NCBI RefSeq assembly: GCF_900099825.1
Contig: NZ_LT629693.1
Span: 6,335,001-6,399,000 of the forward strand
DNA from: Bradyrhizobium ottawaense
GTDB taxonomy: Bacteria; Pseudomonadota; Alphaproteobacteria; Rhizobiales; Xanthobacteraceae
Reading direction: 5' to 3'
DNA length: 64,000 bases
The translations under genes were made by a program, and so were the position numbers. The notes below the pieces were generated by a model. That model had not been told where the DNA came from. It did not search any database and worked only from the letters and a program-made list of their open reading frames with translations. Shown here one piece after another: positions 53,677-62,612 of the stretch. Numbering within the stretch: position 1 is the stretch's first letter; each line of letters starts with the position of its first letter.

Positions 53677-54771
53677 ATGTCCAAGACCAATCCCATGGAA
53701 ACGCTGATGAAGACTTCGATTTCGCGACGCACCCTGCTTAAAGGCACCGGCGCGGTGCTCGCAGGCGCAGCATTTTCCACCCGCGTGCTGGCGGATGCGC
53801 CGGCGCCGGAACCGGTGACGCCGGCGCTGATCGAGGCGGCGAGGAAGGAAGGCCAGGTGATCTACTACACCTCGACCGACCTGCCGGTCGCGGAGAAGCT
53901 GGCCAAGGCATTCGAGGCGAAATATTCAGGCATAGCGGTTCGTGTCGAGCGCACCGGCGCGGAGCGCGTGTTCCAGCGCATTGGCCAGGAATATTCCAGC
54001 AACATCCACGCTGTCGACGTCGTGAACTCGTCCGATGCTGCGCATTTCATCGTCTGGAAGCGCGACGGCATTCTGGCGCCCTATGTGCCGGAGGAAGTTG
54101 CCAAGTTTTATCCGGCCGAGCACAGGGATATCGACGGCCAGTTCGCCAGCTTCCGGGTCTGGCTTAGCATCATCGCCTACAACACCAATCTGGTGAAGGC
54201 GGAGGACGCGCCGAAAAGCTTTGCCGACCTGCTCGATCCCAAATGGAAAGGCAAGATCGTCAAGGCGCATCCCGGCTACAGCGGCACCATCATGACCGCG
54301 ACCTACCAGATGCAGCGCGATCTCGGCTGGACGTTCTTCGAGCAGCTCGCCAAGCAGAACATCATGCAGGTGCAGTCGTCGGCCGATCCGCCCAAGAAGC
54401 TCGACCTCGGCGAACGCGCTGTGATGGCCGACGGCAACGAGTACAACATCTTCCAGATGAAGGAGGCCGGCCGCCCGGTCGCGCCGGTCTATGCCTCGGA
54501 GGGATCGCCGCTGATCATCGGGCCGAACGGCATCTTCAAGGACGCGCCGCATCCGAACGCAGCAAAGCTGTTCCAGTCATTCAGCCTCGGCCGCGAGGCC
54601 CAGCAGATGATCATCGATGTCGGAGGCCTCCGCTCGGTGCATGCGCAGGCCACAGAGAAGGCGGGGCGCAGACCGCTCAAGGAGATCAAGACGATGAAGG
54701 ACGATGCCGCGGCGGTGGAGAAAGAAGGCGAGTCCATCAAGGCGCGCTACACCAAGATCTTCCGCGTCTGA
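53677..54771 (+). CDS. ABC transporter substrate-binding protein (iron/thiamine-type family 1)
   Basis: This 364-residue extracellular solute-binding protein has a Tat signal (SISRRTLLKGTGAVLAG, cleaved after LADA). Motifs include QVIYYTSTDLPVAEKL, the SFADLLDPKWKGKIV segment and a YASEGSPLIIGPNGIF loop. No permease or ATPase genes adjoin. It starts a four-gene unit with MmgE/PrpD, SDR and a molybdopterin oxidoreductase. Possible starts are 53677, 53695 and 53707, and none has a strong ribosome site. IS elements C and D lie just upstream and may have separated it from former neighbours. Confidence 0.87.
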   Translation: MSKTNPMETLMKTSISRRTLLKGTGAVLAGAAFSTRVLADAPAPEPVTPALIEAARKEGQVIYYTSTDLPVAEKLAKAFEAKYSGIAVRVERTGAERVFQRIGQEYSSNIHAVDVVNSSDAAHFIVWKRDGILAPYVPEEVAKFYPAEHRDIDGQFASFRVWLSIIAYNTNLVKAEDAPKSFADLLDPKWKGKIVKAHPGYSGTIMTATYQMQRDLGWTFFEQLAKQNIMQVQSSADPPKKLDLGERAVMADGNEYNIFQMKEAGRPVAPVYASEGSPLIIGPNGIFKDAPHPNAAKLFQSFSLGREAQQMIIDVGGLRSVHAQATEKAGRRPLKEIKTMKDDAAAVEKEGESIKARYTKIFRV

Positions 54772-54776
54772 CCGGG

Positions 54777-56150
54777 ATGACCTCCGGATTACCCAGGGTT
54801 TCGGTCGCGGAAACGCTTGCCGAAAAGATCGTCGCGTTGAAGCCGGGTGCGCTCCCGGCCGTGACCACGGGCAAATGCGAGGATCTGTTGATCGATGTCG
54901 TCGGTCTGTGCGTTACCGCGCGCAACGAGGACTATATCAAGAGCGCGCTCGCCGGTTGCGATGATGACGGCGCCTGCACGGCGATCGGGCATCGGCGCAC
55001 GCTGAATGCCGCGGGCGCCGCCTTCGTCAACGGCACCGCGGCGCATGGCGAGGATTTCGACGACACCTTTGAGGGCGGCCCGGTGCATGCCGGCGCGGTG
55101 ATCGTGCCGGCGGTGCTGGCGGCCTGCGAGCGGCACAATCCGGACGGGCGGATGGCGCTGATCGGGATCGCGGTCGGCACCGAAGTGTTGTGCCGTCTCA
55201 GTCTCGTGGTGCCGAAGGCCGTGCACAAGGCAGGCTTTCACCCCACCGCGGTGTTCGGCGCCATGGGCGCGGCCGCCGGGGTCGGCGCCGCCCTCGGCCT
55301 CAATGCGAGGCAAATCGTCGATGCGCTCGGTATCGCCGGCAGCATGGCCGGCGGCATCATCGAATATCTGGCCGAAGGCGCCTGGACCAAGCGGCTGCAT
55401 GCCGGCTGGGCGGCGCAATCCGGCATTCGCGCAGCACTGCTGGCGCGGGGCGGGTTCGTAGGTCCCCGCACGGTGTTCGAGGGCGTCCACGGCCTGTTCC
55501 ACGGCTTCGCGCACACCACGGAGGGCGATTACGAAGCCCTGACCGGCGATTTCGGTAGCCGCTGGGTGACGAACACGCTGGCGTTCAAGCCCTATCCCTG
55601 CGGGACCATGGCGCAGCCCTATATCGATTGCGCGCGGCGGCTGGGCGCACGCGGCATCAAGCCGGAGGACGTCGCCGAGATCGTCTGTGAAGTCGCGGAG
55701 GGCACGGTGCACCGGCTGTGGGAGCCGCTCGCCGACAAGCAACGCCCGCGCAACGGCTACGCCGCCAAATTCGCGACGCCTTATCTGCTCTCCACCGGCT
55801 TTGTGCATGGCGGCGTCGGGCTCGGCGCATTCACGGACAGCGCGATCAGCGATGCGCGCGTGCTGGCGCTGGCCGCGAAAGTGAAATTCGTGATCGACCC
55901 GGACAATCCCTATCCGAACAACTACACCGGCCATATCCGCGCCACGCTCCGCGATGGCAGCATGGTGGAAGACCGGCAGCCCTACCTTCGCGGCGGCGTG
56001 CAGGAGCCGCTAACGCGCCAGGACGTGACCGACAAGTTTACACTCAACGCGCAGCATGGTGGCTGGAGCGCAGCGCAGGGCGAAGCGGCGTTGAAGCTGA
56101 TGGCGGGGTTGTATAATGGCCGCATCGATCTCTCATCATTGCGTGGATAA
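54777..56150 (+). CDS. MmgE/PrpD family protein
   Basis: This 457-residue protein is of the 2-methylcitrate dehydratase/immune-responsive-gene-1 fold. Landmarks are FVNGTAAHGEDFDDTFEGG, VHKAGFHPTAVFGAMGAAAG and AFKPYPCGTMAQPYIDCA, the conserved substrate-binding segments. Family enzymes dehydrate or isomerise tricarboxylates and related acids. The ATG lies 5 bp after the binding-protein stop. It precedes the SDR gene by 6 bp, so all three are in one operon; the natural substrate is unknown. Confidence 0.92.
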   Translation: MTSGLPRVSVAETLAEKIVALKPGALPAVTTGKCEDLLIDVVGLCVTARNEDYIKSALAGCDDDGACTAIGHRRTLNAAGAAFVNGTAAHGEDFDDTFEGGPVHAGAVIVPAVLAACERHNPDGRMALIGIAVGTEVLCRLSLVVPKAVHKAGFHPTAVFGAMGAAAGVGAALGLNARQIVDALGIAGSMAGGIIEYLAEGAWTKRLHAGWAAQSGIRAALLARGGFVGPRTVFEGVHGLFHGFAHTTEGDYEALTGDFGSRWVTNTLAFKPYPCGTMAQPYIDCARRLGARGIKPEDVAEIVCEVAEGTVHRLWEPLADKQRPRNGYAAKFATPYLLSTGFVHGGVGLGAFTDSAISDARVLALAAKVKFVIDPDNPYPNNYTGHIRATLRDGSMVEDRQPYLRGGVQEPLTRQDVTDKFTLNAQHGGWSAAQGEAALKLMAGLYNGRIDLSSLRG

Positions 56151-56156
56151 CGGCTC

Positions 56157-56909
56157 ATGACCAAAGAACTCACCGGCAAGGTCGCCATTGTCACCGGCGC
56201 AGGCCGCAATATTGGCCGCGCGATCGCGCTGACCTTGGCGGAAGGCGGTGCCTCCATTGTGGTGAACGCCCGCAGCAACCGCGCCGAGGCGGACGCGGTT
56301 GCGCGTGAGATCGAGGCCGCCGGCGGCAAGGCGCTGGTTCATATCGGCGACGTCGCCGATGCCAAATCGGTACAGGCGATGGCGGACGTCGCCGTGAAGC
56401 AGTTCGGGCGGATCGATGTCCTCGTCAACAATGCCGCGTTGCGGCGGGAAAAGTCGTTCGCCGAAATGAGCTATGCCGAGTGGCGCAAGATCATGGACGT
56501 CGCGCTCGACGGCACCTTCCACTGCGTCAAGGCCTGCCTGCCGGCGTTGCGACAATCGGGCAAAGGGGCGATCGTCAATATCGGTGGTCTCAGCGCGCAT
56601 ACCGGTGCGAAAAATCGCGCCCATGTGGTCACCGCGAAGGCCGGGATCATTGGCTTTACCCGCGCGCTGGCCCACGACCTCGCCGATGACGGCATCACGG
56701 TGAACTGCGTGATTCCCGGCCTGATCGGTACGCCGCGGCCGAAGGACAGACCGGAGCCGGCGCACCATCTGACCCACGGGACCATCACCGGCGAGCGGGG
56801 TCGGCCGGAAGACGTGGCGGCGGCCGTGCGATTCCTGTGCGGGCCGGGCGCGCGCTATATCAACGGGCAGGCGATCCACGCCAATGGCGGTGCCTATCTC
56901 GGCGCGTAA
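56157..56909 (+). CDS. SDR family protein lacking the usual catalytic tyrosine
   Basis: This 250-residue Rossmann protein has the NAD(P) loop TGAGRNIGRAIA and NNAALRR (NNAG-type) motifs and a catalytic-type serine near 146 (GGLSAHTG). The active-site YxxxK motif reads VVTAK (157-161), so the lysine stays but the tyrosine position is valine, with a histidine just before it. The rest of the fold, including a PGLIGTPR segment and the GQAIHANGGAYLG end, is normal. It may use another acid or be a non-classical dehydrogenase. It is cotranscribed with the MmgE/PrpD gene. Confidence 0.9.
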   Translation: MTKELTGKVAIVTGAGRNIGRAIALTLAEGGASIVVNARSNRAEADAVAREIEAAGGKALVHIGDVADAKSVQAMADVAVKQFGRIDVLVNNAALRREKSFAEMSYAEWRKIMDVALDGTFHCVKACLPALRQSGKGAIVNIGGLSAHTGAKNRAHVVTAKAGIIGFTRALAHDLADDGITVNCVIPGLIGTPRPKDRPEPAHHLTHGTITGERGRPEDVAAAVRFLCGPGARYINGQAIHANGGAYLGA

Positions 56910-56994
56910 TGCATGGTTTCAATGCCATTTTGGTTGGGGTGGGGCCGGATAAAGTGCCTCGGCGACCGCGGCATTTGATGTTACCTATGGTGAC

Positions 56995-59085
56995 ATGAAC
57001 CAGCACGCCAAGGTCGATATCCGCCATTCCACCTGTCCGCATGATTGCCCGTCGGCCTGCGCGCTCGACATCGAGGTGATCGAAGGCCGCAGCATCGGCC
57101 GGGTGCGGGGCTCCAAGCAGCAGACCTATACCGCGGGCGTCGTCTGCGCCAAGGTCGCGCGCTACGCCGAGCGCATTCATCATCCCGACCGGCTGCTCTA
57201 TCCGATGCGCCGTACCGGACCGAAAGGCTCCGGCCAGTTCGCGCGGATTTCCTGGGACGAGGCGCTGGACGAAATCGCCGCCCGCTTCGATTCTGCCGAG
57301 CGCGAATTCGGCGCTGAATCGGTCTGGCCTTATTATTACGCCGGCACCATGGGGCTGGTCATGCGCGACGGCATCAACCGTCTCGCCAACGTGAAGAAGT
57401 ATTCGCGCTTCTACTCTACCATCTGCGCCAACATCGCGCGCGTTGGATTTGCCATCGGCACCGGCAAGATCGCTGGCGTCGATCCGCGCGAGATGGGCGT
57501 GTCCGACCTGATCGTGATCTGGGGCACCAATCCCGTGAACACCCAGGTCAACGTGATGACGCACGCGATGCGCGCCCGCAAGGAGCGGGGTGCGAAGATC
57601 GCGGCGATCGACGTCTACAACAACGAAACCATGAAGCAGGCCGATATCAAGATCCTGCTCAAGCCCGGCACCGACGGCGCCTTCGCCTGCGCCGTCATGC
57701 ACGTGCTGTTTCGCGAAGGCTATGCCGACCGGGACTATCTTGCAAAGTACACCGACTGTCCCGACGAACTCGAAGCGCATCTGGCGACCCGCACGCCGGA
57801 ATGGGCCTCGGCGATTTCGGGCGTGCCGGTGGAAGAGATCGAAGCGTTCGCACGCGCGGTCGGCCAGACCCAACGTACGTTCTTCCGTCTCGGCTATGGC
57901 TTTACCCGCAGCCGCAACGGCGCGGCGCAGATGCATTCCGCATTGTGCATCCCCGCGGTGACCGGTGCCTGGCAATACGAAGGCGGTGGCGCGTTCTTCA
58001 ATAATTTTGCGATCTGGAAATTCAACGAATCGATCATCGAAGGCCATGATGCGCGCGACAACTCCGTCCGGGTGCTCGACCAGTCCCGGATCGGACGCAT
58101 CCTGACCGGCGATGCCGTGGCGTTGAAAAATGGCCCGCCGGTCAAGGCGATGTTGATCCAGAACACCAATCCGATGACGGTGGCGCCGGAGCAGGCGCTG
58201 GTGCGCCAGGGCTTTGCGCGCGAAGACCTGTTCATGGTGGTGCACGAGCAGTTCATGACCGAGACCGCCCAAATGGCCGACATCGTGCTGCCTGCCACCA
58301 TGTTCATGGAACACGACGATCTCTATTACGGCGGCGGCCACCAGCATATTTCGGTCGGCGCCAAGCTGATCGATCCGCCAGGCGAGTGCCGGTCCAACCA
58401 CGAGGTGCTGCAGGGCCTCGGCCGCCGCCTCAAGGCCGTGCATCCCGGCTTCGAGATGACGCCGCGCGAACTGATCGACGCGACGCTGAAGGAGAGCGGC
58501 CACGGCGATATCGAAAGCCTGGAGAAGGATCTGTGGCGCGACATCCAGCCGGATTTTCGCAGCTCGCATTATCTCGACGGCTTCGCGCATGCCGACAAGA
58601 AATTCCACTTCAAGGCCGACTGGGCGCATCCGCCCTGGGGCATGTCGGGCATGGGACCCTGGGCGGAGATGCCCTCGCTGCCGGACCATTGGCGGATCAT
58701 CGAGGAGGCGGACGAAGCGCATCCGTTCCGGCTTGCCACCAGCCCGTCGCGCAGCTTCCTCAACACCAGTTTCAATGAAACGCCGTCCTCGATTGCGCGT
58801 GAGGGCAACCCGTCGGTGATGATTCATCCCGCGGATGCCGCAGCGCTCGGGATCGCCGACGGCGAGGCCGTAACGCTCGGCAACACGCGCGGCGAAACGA
58901 CGCTGACAGCAAAATTGTTCGACGGCGTGCGCCGCGGCGTGCTGATCGCGGAATCCATTCAGCCCAACAAGGCCCATATCGGCGGCCGCGGCATCAATAT
59001 GTTGACCGGGGCCGAGGAAGTGGCGCCGGTGGGCGGCGCGGCGTTCCATGACAATAAGGTCTGGGTGAAGAAGGCGGAGGCCTGA
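56995..59085 (+). CDS. Molybdopterin-dependent oxidoreductase, DMSO reductase family
   Basis: This 696-residue catalytic subunit carries an N-terminal [4Fe-4S] site formed by Cys14, Cys18, Cys22 and Cys51 (STCPHDCPSAC). Bis-MGD-binding segments follow: DLIVIWGTNPVNTQVN, the AMLIQNTNPMTVAPE loop, QMADIVLPATMFMEHDD and a C-terminal aspartate-decarboxylase-like domain with NPSVMIHPADAAALGI. It has no Tat signal, so it is cytoplasmic. It resembles the assimilatory or formate-dehydrogenase-like branch; the substrate is not predictable. It follows the SDR gene by 85 bp, probably as the last gene of the unit. Confidence 0.9.
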   Translation: MNQHAKVDIRHSTCPHDCPSACALDIEVIEGRSIGRVRGSKQQTYTAGVVCAKVARYAERIHHPDRLLYPMRRTGPKGSGQFARISWDEALDEIAARFDSAEREFGAESVWPYYYAGTMGLVMRDGINRLANVKKYSRFYSTICANIARVGFAIGTGKIAGVDPREMGVSDLIVIWGTNPVNTQVNVMTHAMRARKERGAKIAAIDVYNNETMKQADIKILLKPGTDGAFACAVMHVLFREGYADRDYLAKYTDCPDELEAHLATRTPEWASAISGVPVEEIEAFARAVGQTQRTFFRLGYGFTRSRNGAAQMHSALCIPAVTGAWQYEGGGAFFNNFAIWKFNESIIEGHDARDNSVRVLDQSRIGRILTGDAVALKNGPPVKAMLIQNTNPMTVAPEQALVRQGFAREDLFMVVHEQFMTETAQMADIVLPATMFMEHDDLYYGGGHQHISVGAKLIDPPGECRSNHEVLQGLGRRLKAVHPGFEMTPRELIDATLKESGHGDIESLEKDLWRDIQPDFRSSHYLDGFAHADKKFHFKADWAHPPWGMSGMGPWAEMPSLPDHWRIIEEADEAHPFRLATSPSRSFLNTSFNETPSSIAREGNPSVMIHPADAAALGIADGEAVTLGNTRGETTLTAKLFDGVRRGVLIAESIQPNKAHIGGRGINMLTGAEEVAPVGGAAFHDNKVWVKKAEA

Positions 59086-59201
59086 ATCTGGCCGACCGAG
59101 CCGGGTCACATGTTGCACCGCAGCGGTCAGCGACTGGAACCAAAGCGCGGCGATTTCCTTAGCTAAGCGATCAGGAATGCGTCGCAGCCGAGGAGATCAA
59201 A

Positions 59202-59399
59202 ATGTCACGTCATAATGAAATGCCGCCGGTGCCACCCGCCAATCGCAGCCAAAAGGGTACCGGTGACCATGCCGAGGTGAATAAGGATGCGTCGAAGGGG
59301 CACGACGATATTCAGAATTCGGCAGAGCAGGGCGATACCGCCAATATCAAGCAGAACACGACGAATGCCGGATTCTTCAAGGGACGACGCGTGAAATAA
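59202..59399 (+). CDS. Small hydrophilic hypothetical protein
   Basis: This 65-residue protein is rich in Asn, Asp, Lys and Gln with no hydrophobic core (GDHAEVNKDASKGHDD), so it is probably disordered. It resembles small stress- or sporulation-like basic proteins frequent in Bradyrhizobium. GAGGAG lies 6-7 nt before the ATG. Confidence 0.7.
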   Translation: MSRHNEMPPVPPANRSQKGTGDHAEVNKDASKGHDDIQNSAEQGDTANIKQNTTNAGFFKGRRVK

Positions 59400-59553
59400 C
59401 GCCGATCCGGAGCGTCTCAAAGCTGACTGGCTGAGGCGATCAGAAACATCAATTGTGAAATTAACCGATCGCCCCAAACGTATTCGGCCTTGCAGTTCAC
59501 CGCCATCCTGTCGCAAATGTTCGCCAACCAATAGCGAACAGGTGAGCGGTACA

Positions 59554-60336
59554 ATGACCGATACCAACAGCGTGATACGCGAGAAGCGCGGGCAGGCGCT
59601 CTGGATAACCATCAACCGGCCGGACAAGCGCAACGCCATCAATGCCGACGTCGTCGCCGGCATCGCCCGCGGCTATCGCGAGGCGCATGACGACAAGGAC
59701 ATCCGCGTCATCGTGCTGACAGGCACGGGCGACAAGGCGTTCTGCGCCGGCGCCGACCTGCAGAACAGTGGCGCCGCCTTTGCGATGGATTTTTCCCGGC
59801 CGAATGTCGACTACGCCGATCTGTTGCGGCTGTCGCAAAATGCCACCAAACCCGCGATTGCGCGCGTCGGCGGCGTCTGCATGGCCGGCGGCATGGGCCT
59901 GCTGTGCATGACCGACATGGCGGTATCAGCCGATCATGTGATCTTTGGACTGCCCGAGGTCAAGGTCGGCGTATTCCCGATGCAGGTTCTCAGCCTGCTG
60001 CAAACGATCGCGCCGAAACGCCTCGTCAACGAATGGTCGCTGACCGGCGAGCCGTTCGACGCCCATGCAGCCAAGGCGGCCGGTCTTCTGAACTATGTGG
60101 TGCCCGCGGTTGAGCTCGATGCCAAGGTCGACTGGCTGATCGGCCGCATCGTCGACAAGTCGCCGACCGCGATCCGCCGCGGCAAATATGCTATGAGGGC
60201 CATCGCCTCGATGTCGTTTGACGAAAGCATCGCCTACACCGAAAGCCAGATCGCGTTGCTGGCGATGACGGAAGACGCCAAGGAAGGCCTCAAGGCATTC
60301 AGCGAAAAGCGAAAGCCTTCGTGGCCGGGCAAATAG
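59554..60336 (+). CDS. Enoyl-CoA hydratase/isomerase family protein
   Basis: This 260-residue crotonase-fold protein has its oxyanion-hole segments at DKAFCAGADLQ and VGGVCMAGGMGLLCMTDMA, followed by a FGLPEVKVGVFPMQVLSLL active-site loop. The glutamate in LPEVKVG fits the catalytic position. The ATG at 59554 is chosen; the open frame extends to 59455. It stands alone, ending about 50 bp before the convergent integrase gene, and probably marks the edge of the original chromosome next to the island. Confidence 0.9.
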   Translation: MTDTNSVIREKRGQALWITINRPDKRNAINADVVAGIARGYREAHDDKDIRVIVLTGTGDKAFCAGADLQNSGAAFAMDFSRPNVDYADLLRLSQNATKPAIARVGGVCMAGGMGLLCMTDMAVSADHVIFGLPEVKVGVFPMQVLSLLQTIAPKRLVNEWSLTGEPFDAHAAKAAGLLNYVVPAVELDAKVDWLIGRIVDKSPTAIRRGKYAMRAIASMSFDESIAYTESQIALLAMTEDAKEGLKAFSEKRKPSWPGK

Positions 60337-60386
60337 CCAGCTGTTCGTAGCTGAGCATTTCAGGCCCCGCCAAGTGAACTAATCAT

Positions 60387-61682
60387 TTAGGTCACGTTGG
60401 GCGGTCGTTCCAAGGTGCGACAAGGAGTTGCTTTTGTTCGTTCTTCACGGCGCTTCTTGGAGCCTGCGATCAATTGTTTGCGTGTGCGCTTGGCATAGGT
60501 TGGCAACTGGTGTGAGGAGCGATGCCGGGCTGCGGCGCGTAATTCGGCATCTGTAAGGTCGCTGTCCGCCCCTTCGGTAAAGCCGCCGTGACGGAAGGAA
60601 GTAAATGAGAGCACACTTCGTAGCTCCGCTGCTGCGACGATCTTTTTCACGACAGCCCGGAGGTAACGCAGATCCTTGCGTTCCGTAATCCAAGGGAGCT
60701 GGGTGCGTGACCTGCGATGCTCATGATCACGTCGAAAGACCAGACCCGAGACCTTCGTCGCCTTGATGGCGTCGAGCTCCGCCATTAATTCGGGAAATAA
60801 GGGTGTGCCGGCTTCGTCGAACAGAGGCCACCAGGCCTCTTCACCATTCTTCGGATGTACAATTCTCACGCTATTCGGCCGCTCATTTGGCCGATAATGC
60901 GAGATTTCGAAGGCTCCGAACACGTGTTCTTGCCGCTGCAACCACTCCCAAGTCAACAACGCGGCCGTTGCGACTGAGCCGTATCCGAGCTTGTTTGCGG
61001 CTATCCTGAATGCAACGAGTTCATCCCAAGTCGCTGTTGGCGTTTCGCGCGGAAGCTTGCCAAGCGTGCGGATTTTTAGGCCCATACGCGAGAATGGATT
61101 GCTCGCCGGCACCTCCGTTTCGTACGCGCGTTGACCAACAAACCAGGCGCGCCGGCAAGCTGTCATGGATGCATTTGCAGAGCGGCGACGCTCGCGCTTC
61201 ACGACGTTTCCGTCCGCGTCTTTGTCCTCCACAACGAGCAGCTTCGCGTAAACTGCGTCGACGAATCGTTTCGTGAAGTCAGAAATCTGCTTGGAGCCCG
61301 CGCGGCTACCATCCTTCAGTTTTTGGTTGGCAAACAGCGCCAGGCCGTTTTCGTAGCCGCGCTGCGTTTTGTGATCTATCTCGTTCCATTTCTGATGTGC
61401 TTTGAAGACATTGACCAGCCAATCGAAACTGCCAGGCACAGGAGTCGCTGGAACCATGTCGGTCAATCCTCTTGAACGCCAGCTGTCGAAGGCGGGCAGC
61501 AGAACATTCTCGACTCGGTCTAAGGCAGCCGCATAATCCTCCCCTAACGCTTCGGCCTGGGCGTAGCAGGCCTGTTTGCGGGCCCAGGTCGGCGGCTCAA
61601 AGAAGTATGCCCATCGACCGCTCTTCAGTGGCTTTCGCCGGCAGTAGCGGGGAAGCTTCAACGCGGTGTGGGGTAGTTTCAT
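60387..61682 (-). CDS. Phage-type site-specific integrase
   Basis: This 431-residue tyrosine recombinase has a long N-terminal part (residues 1-190) with an arm-binding-like region. Its catalytic C-terminus includes a first arginine region at WEWLQRQEHVFGAFE, then SFTSFRHGGFTEGADS (HxxR-like) and the nucleophile in LPTYAKRT. ATG 61682 overlaps the stop of the small upstream gene as ATGA. It lies 50 bp from the chromosomal hydratase gene and about 0.9 kb from a tRNA-Lys fragment, the usual setting for a genomic-island integrase. Confidence 0.8.
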   Translation of the reverse strand: MKLPHTALKLPRYCRRKPLKSGRWAYFFEPPTWARKQACYAQAEALGEDYAAALDRVENVLLPAFDSWRSRGLTDMVPATPVPGSFDWLVNVFKAHQKWNEIDHKTQRGYENGLALFANQKLKDGSRAGSKQISDFTKRFVDAVYAKLLVVEDKDADGNVVKRERRRSANASMTACRRAWFVGQRAYETEVPASNPFSRMGLKIRTLGKLPRETPTATWDELVAFRIAANKLGYGSVATAALLTWEWLQRQEHVFGAFEISHYRPNERPNSVRIVHPKNGEEAWWPLFDEAGTPLFPELMAELDAIKATKVSGLVFRRDHEHRRSRTQLPWITERKDLRYLRAVVKKIVAAAELRSVLSFTSFRHGGFTEGADSDLTDAELRAAARHRSSHQLPTYAKRTRKQLIAGSKKRREERTKATPCRTLERPPNVT

Positions 61683-61960
61683 ACGAGAGAGGCCAAGTCT
61701 TGTTCTTCTAATCGATCCTGAACCATCGCCTTGCCTGGTGCGGTGATCCGATCGATAGTCGCCTTCGACCAAACTGGCTCTCGAGTACGACCAACTCCGT
61801 GATAGCCGATTGGCGGTGGGGCCTCGCCGCGGCCGACAGCGCGCGCGAGCTCGCCTGTATCGCGGTAATCCAGGTAGGCGGCGGCCATGTCCGCGCGCAT
61901 GAGTGCGGGCCACGCGCTGATTGGCGGATAACGGGCAGGAAGGGCGATGCGTCGTGTCAT
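61679..61960 (-). CDS. Small protein coupled to the integrase, possible DNA-binding/excisionase
   Basis: This 93-residue basic protein has MRADMAAAYLDYRDTGELARAV, a helix-turn-helix-like segment of the AlpA/excisionase sort, then a PVWSKATIDRI segment with the pattern of the wing. It ends in an ATGA overlap with the integrase, as directionality factors often do. Starts at 61960 and 61978 are both possible and lack clear ribosome sites. Function is inferred from position and the helix pattern. Confidence 0.65.
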   Translation of the reverse strand: MTRRIALPARYPPISAWPALMRADMAAAYLDYRDTGELARAVGRGEAPPPIGYHGVGRTREPVWSKATIDRITAPGKAMVQDRLEEQDLASLV

Positions 61961-62006
61961 GACTGTCGGCTCGCGCATCAATGGATCAGTCGTCCAATTT
62001 GCTCAT

Positions 62007-62120
62007 TCATTCCACCGACGAAATCGCGGGATCTTTCAGAGCGCCATCGCCTGGTGCGCGACCCAAGAGAAATTGCAAATTTAGGTAACTCGGCTCGCTC
62101 TTGACCGTTTCGTGCCTCAT
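62007..62120 (-). CDS. Very small ORF upstream of the integrase pair
   Basis: A 37-codon frame starts at ATG 62120 with AGGAAG about 9 nt upstream and ends 46 bp before the excisionase-like gene. The product (YLNLQFLLGRAPGDG in the middle) is not recognised. It may be a leader peptide or chance. Confidence 0.3.
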   Translation of the reverse strand: MRHETVKSEPSYLNLQFLLGRAPGDGALKDPAISSVE

Positions 62121-62560
62121 GCTTGCACACTTCCTCACCTTTCGAATCAACCGGGCCTTCCAGATAGAGAACGACAAGCCTGTGGAAAAAGAGGCTGCCA
62201 AGTACCGGTGCGATAATTGAGTGATTTGGAGTGCAAATGGGACGGGTGATCCAAGCAGAAGGAAGCGATCAGGGTTCGCATGTTCGGTCGCACAGCCCGG
62301 TAGAATGCTTGCCGAAGGGTTGCGTTGGAGATGGCGGCGCGCCGCTGACTGCTAGGATCCGATCTGTCTGAATCGCACCTACCCGGAATGAAGGTCGTCG
62401 GGCACGATGCACAATCTCTTCGCTTCGCATGGGCCGCCGGAAGCGGCGAGAGGCGAGACTACTTGAGGCGCGCGGCGACGCTTATCGACTTCCGCTTTGG
62501 ATAACAGCCGGTCGTCACGAGCGAAATCGAAAGATCGTAACGAAGCGAGGGCCGAAGGCT
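62121..62560. other. Non-coding stretch between integrase genes and tRNA fragment
   Basis: About 440 bp have no supported gene. The sequence is GC-rich, with short CGAAGCGAGG-type repeats close to the tRNA fragment. It would hold the integrase promoter and the arm sites of an attachment region, which I cannot locate by eye. Confidence 0.4.
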
Positions 62561-62612
62561 TGGTGGGCGCACCAGGGCTCGAACCTGGGACCCGATGATT
62601 AAGAGTCATCTG
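62561..62612 (-). other. 3' fragment of tRNA-Lys(CUU), candidate attachment site
   Basis: On the minus strand 52 nt match a tRNA-Lys from the anticodon arm (stem GATGA/TCATC around loop CTCTTAA, anticodon CUU) through the T arm (GGTTCGAGCC) to CCA. The 5' half, including the D arm and acceptor strand, is missing: upstream bases do not continue a tRNA. Such 3' halves are left as the far end of islands integrated into tRNA genes. The intact gene would be expected at higher coordinates. Confidence 0.8.

Noticed and set aside
56860..59118. Minus-strand open frame of about 750 codons opposite the molybdopterin oxidoreductase
   Set aside because: Antisense shadow; the plus strand carries the 4Fe-4S cysteines and MGD-binding segments.
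62561..62612. Complete tRNA-Lys gene
   Set aside because: Only the anticodon arm to CCA end is present; the D arm and 5' acceptor strand cannot be found upstream on the minus strand.
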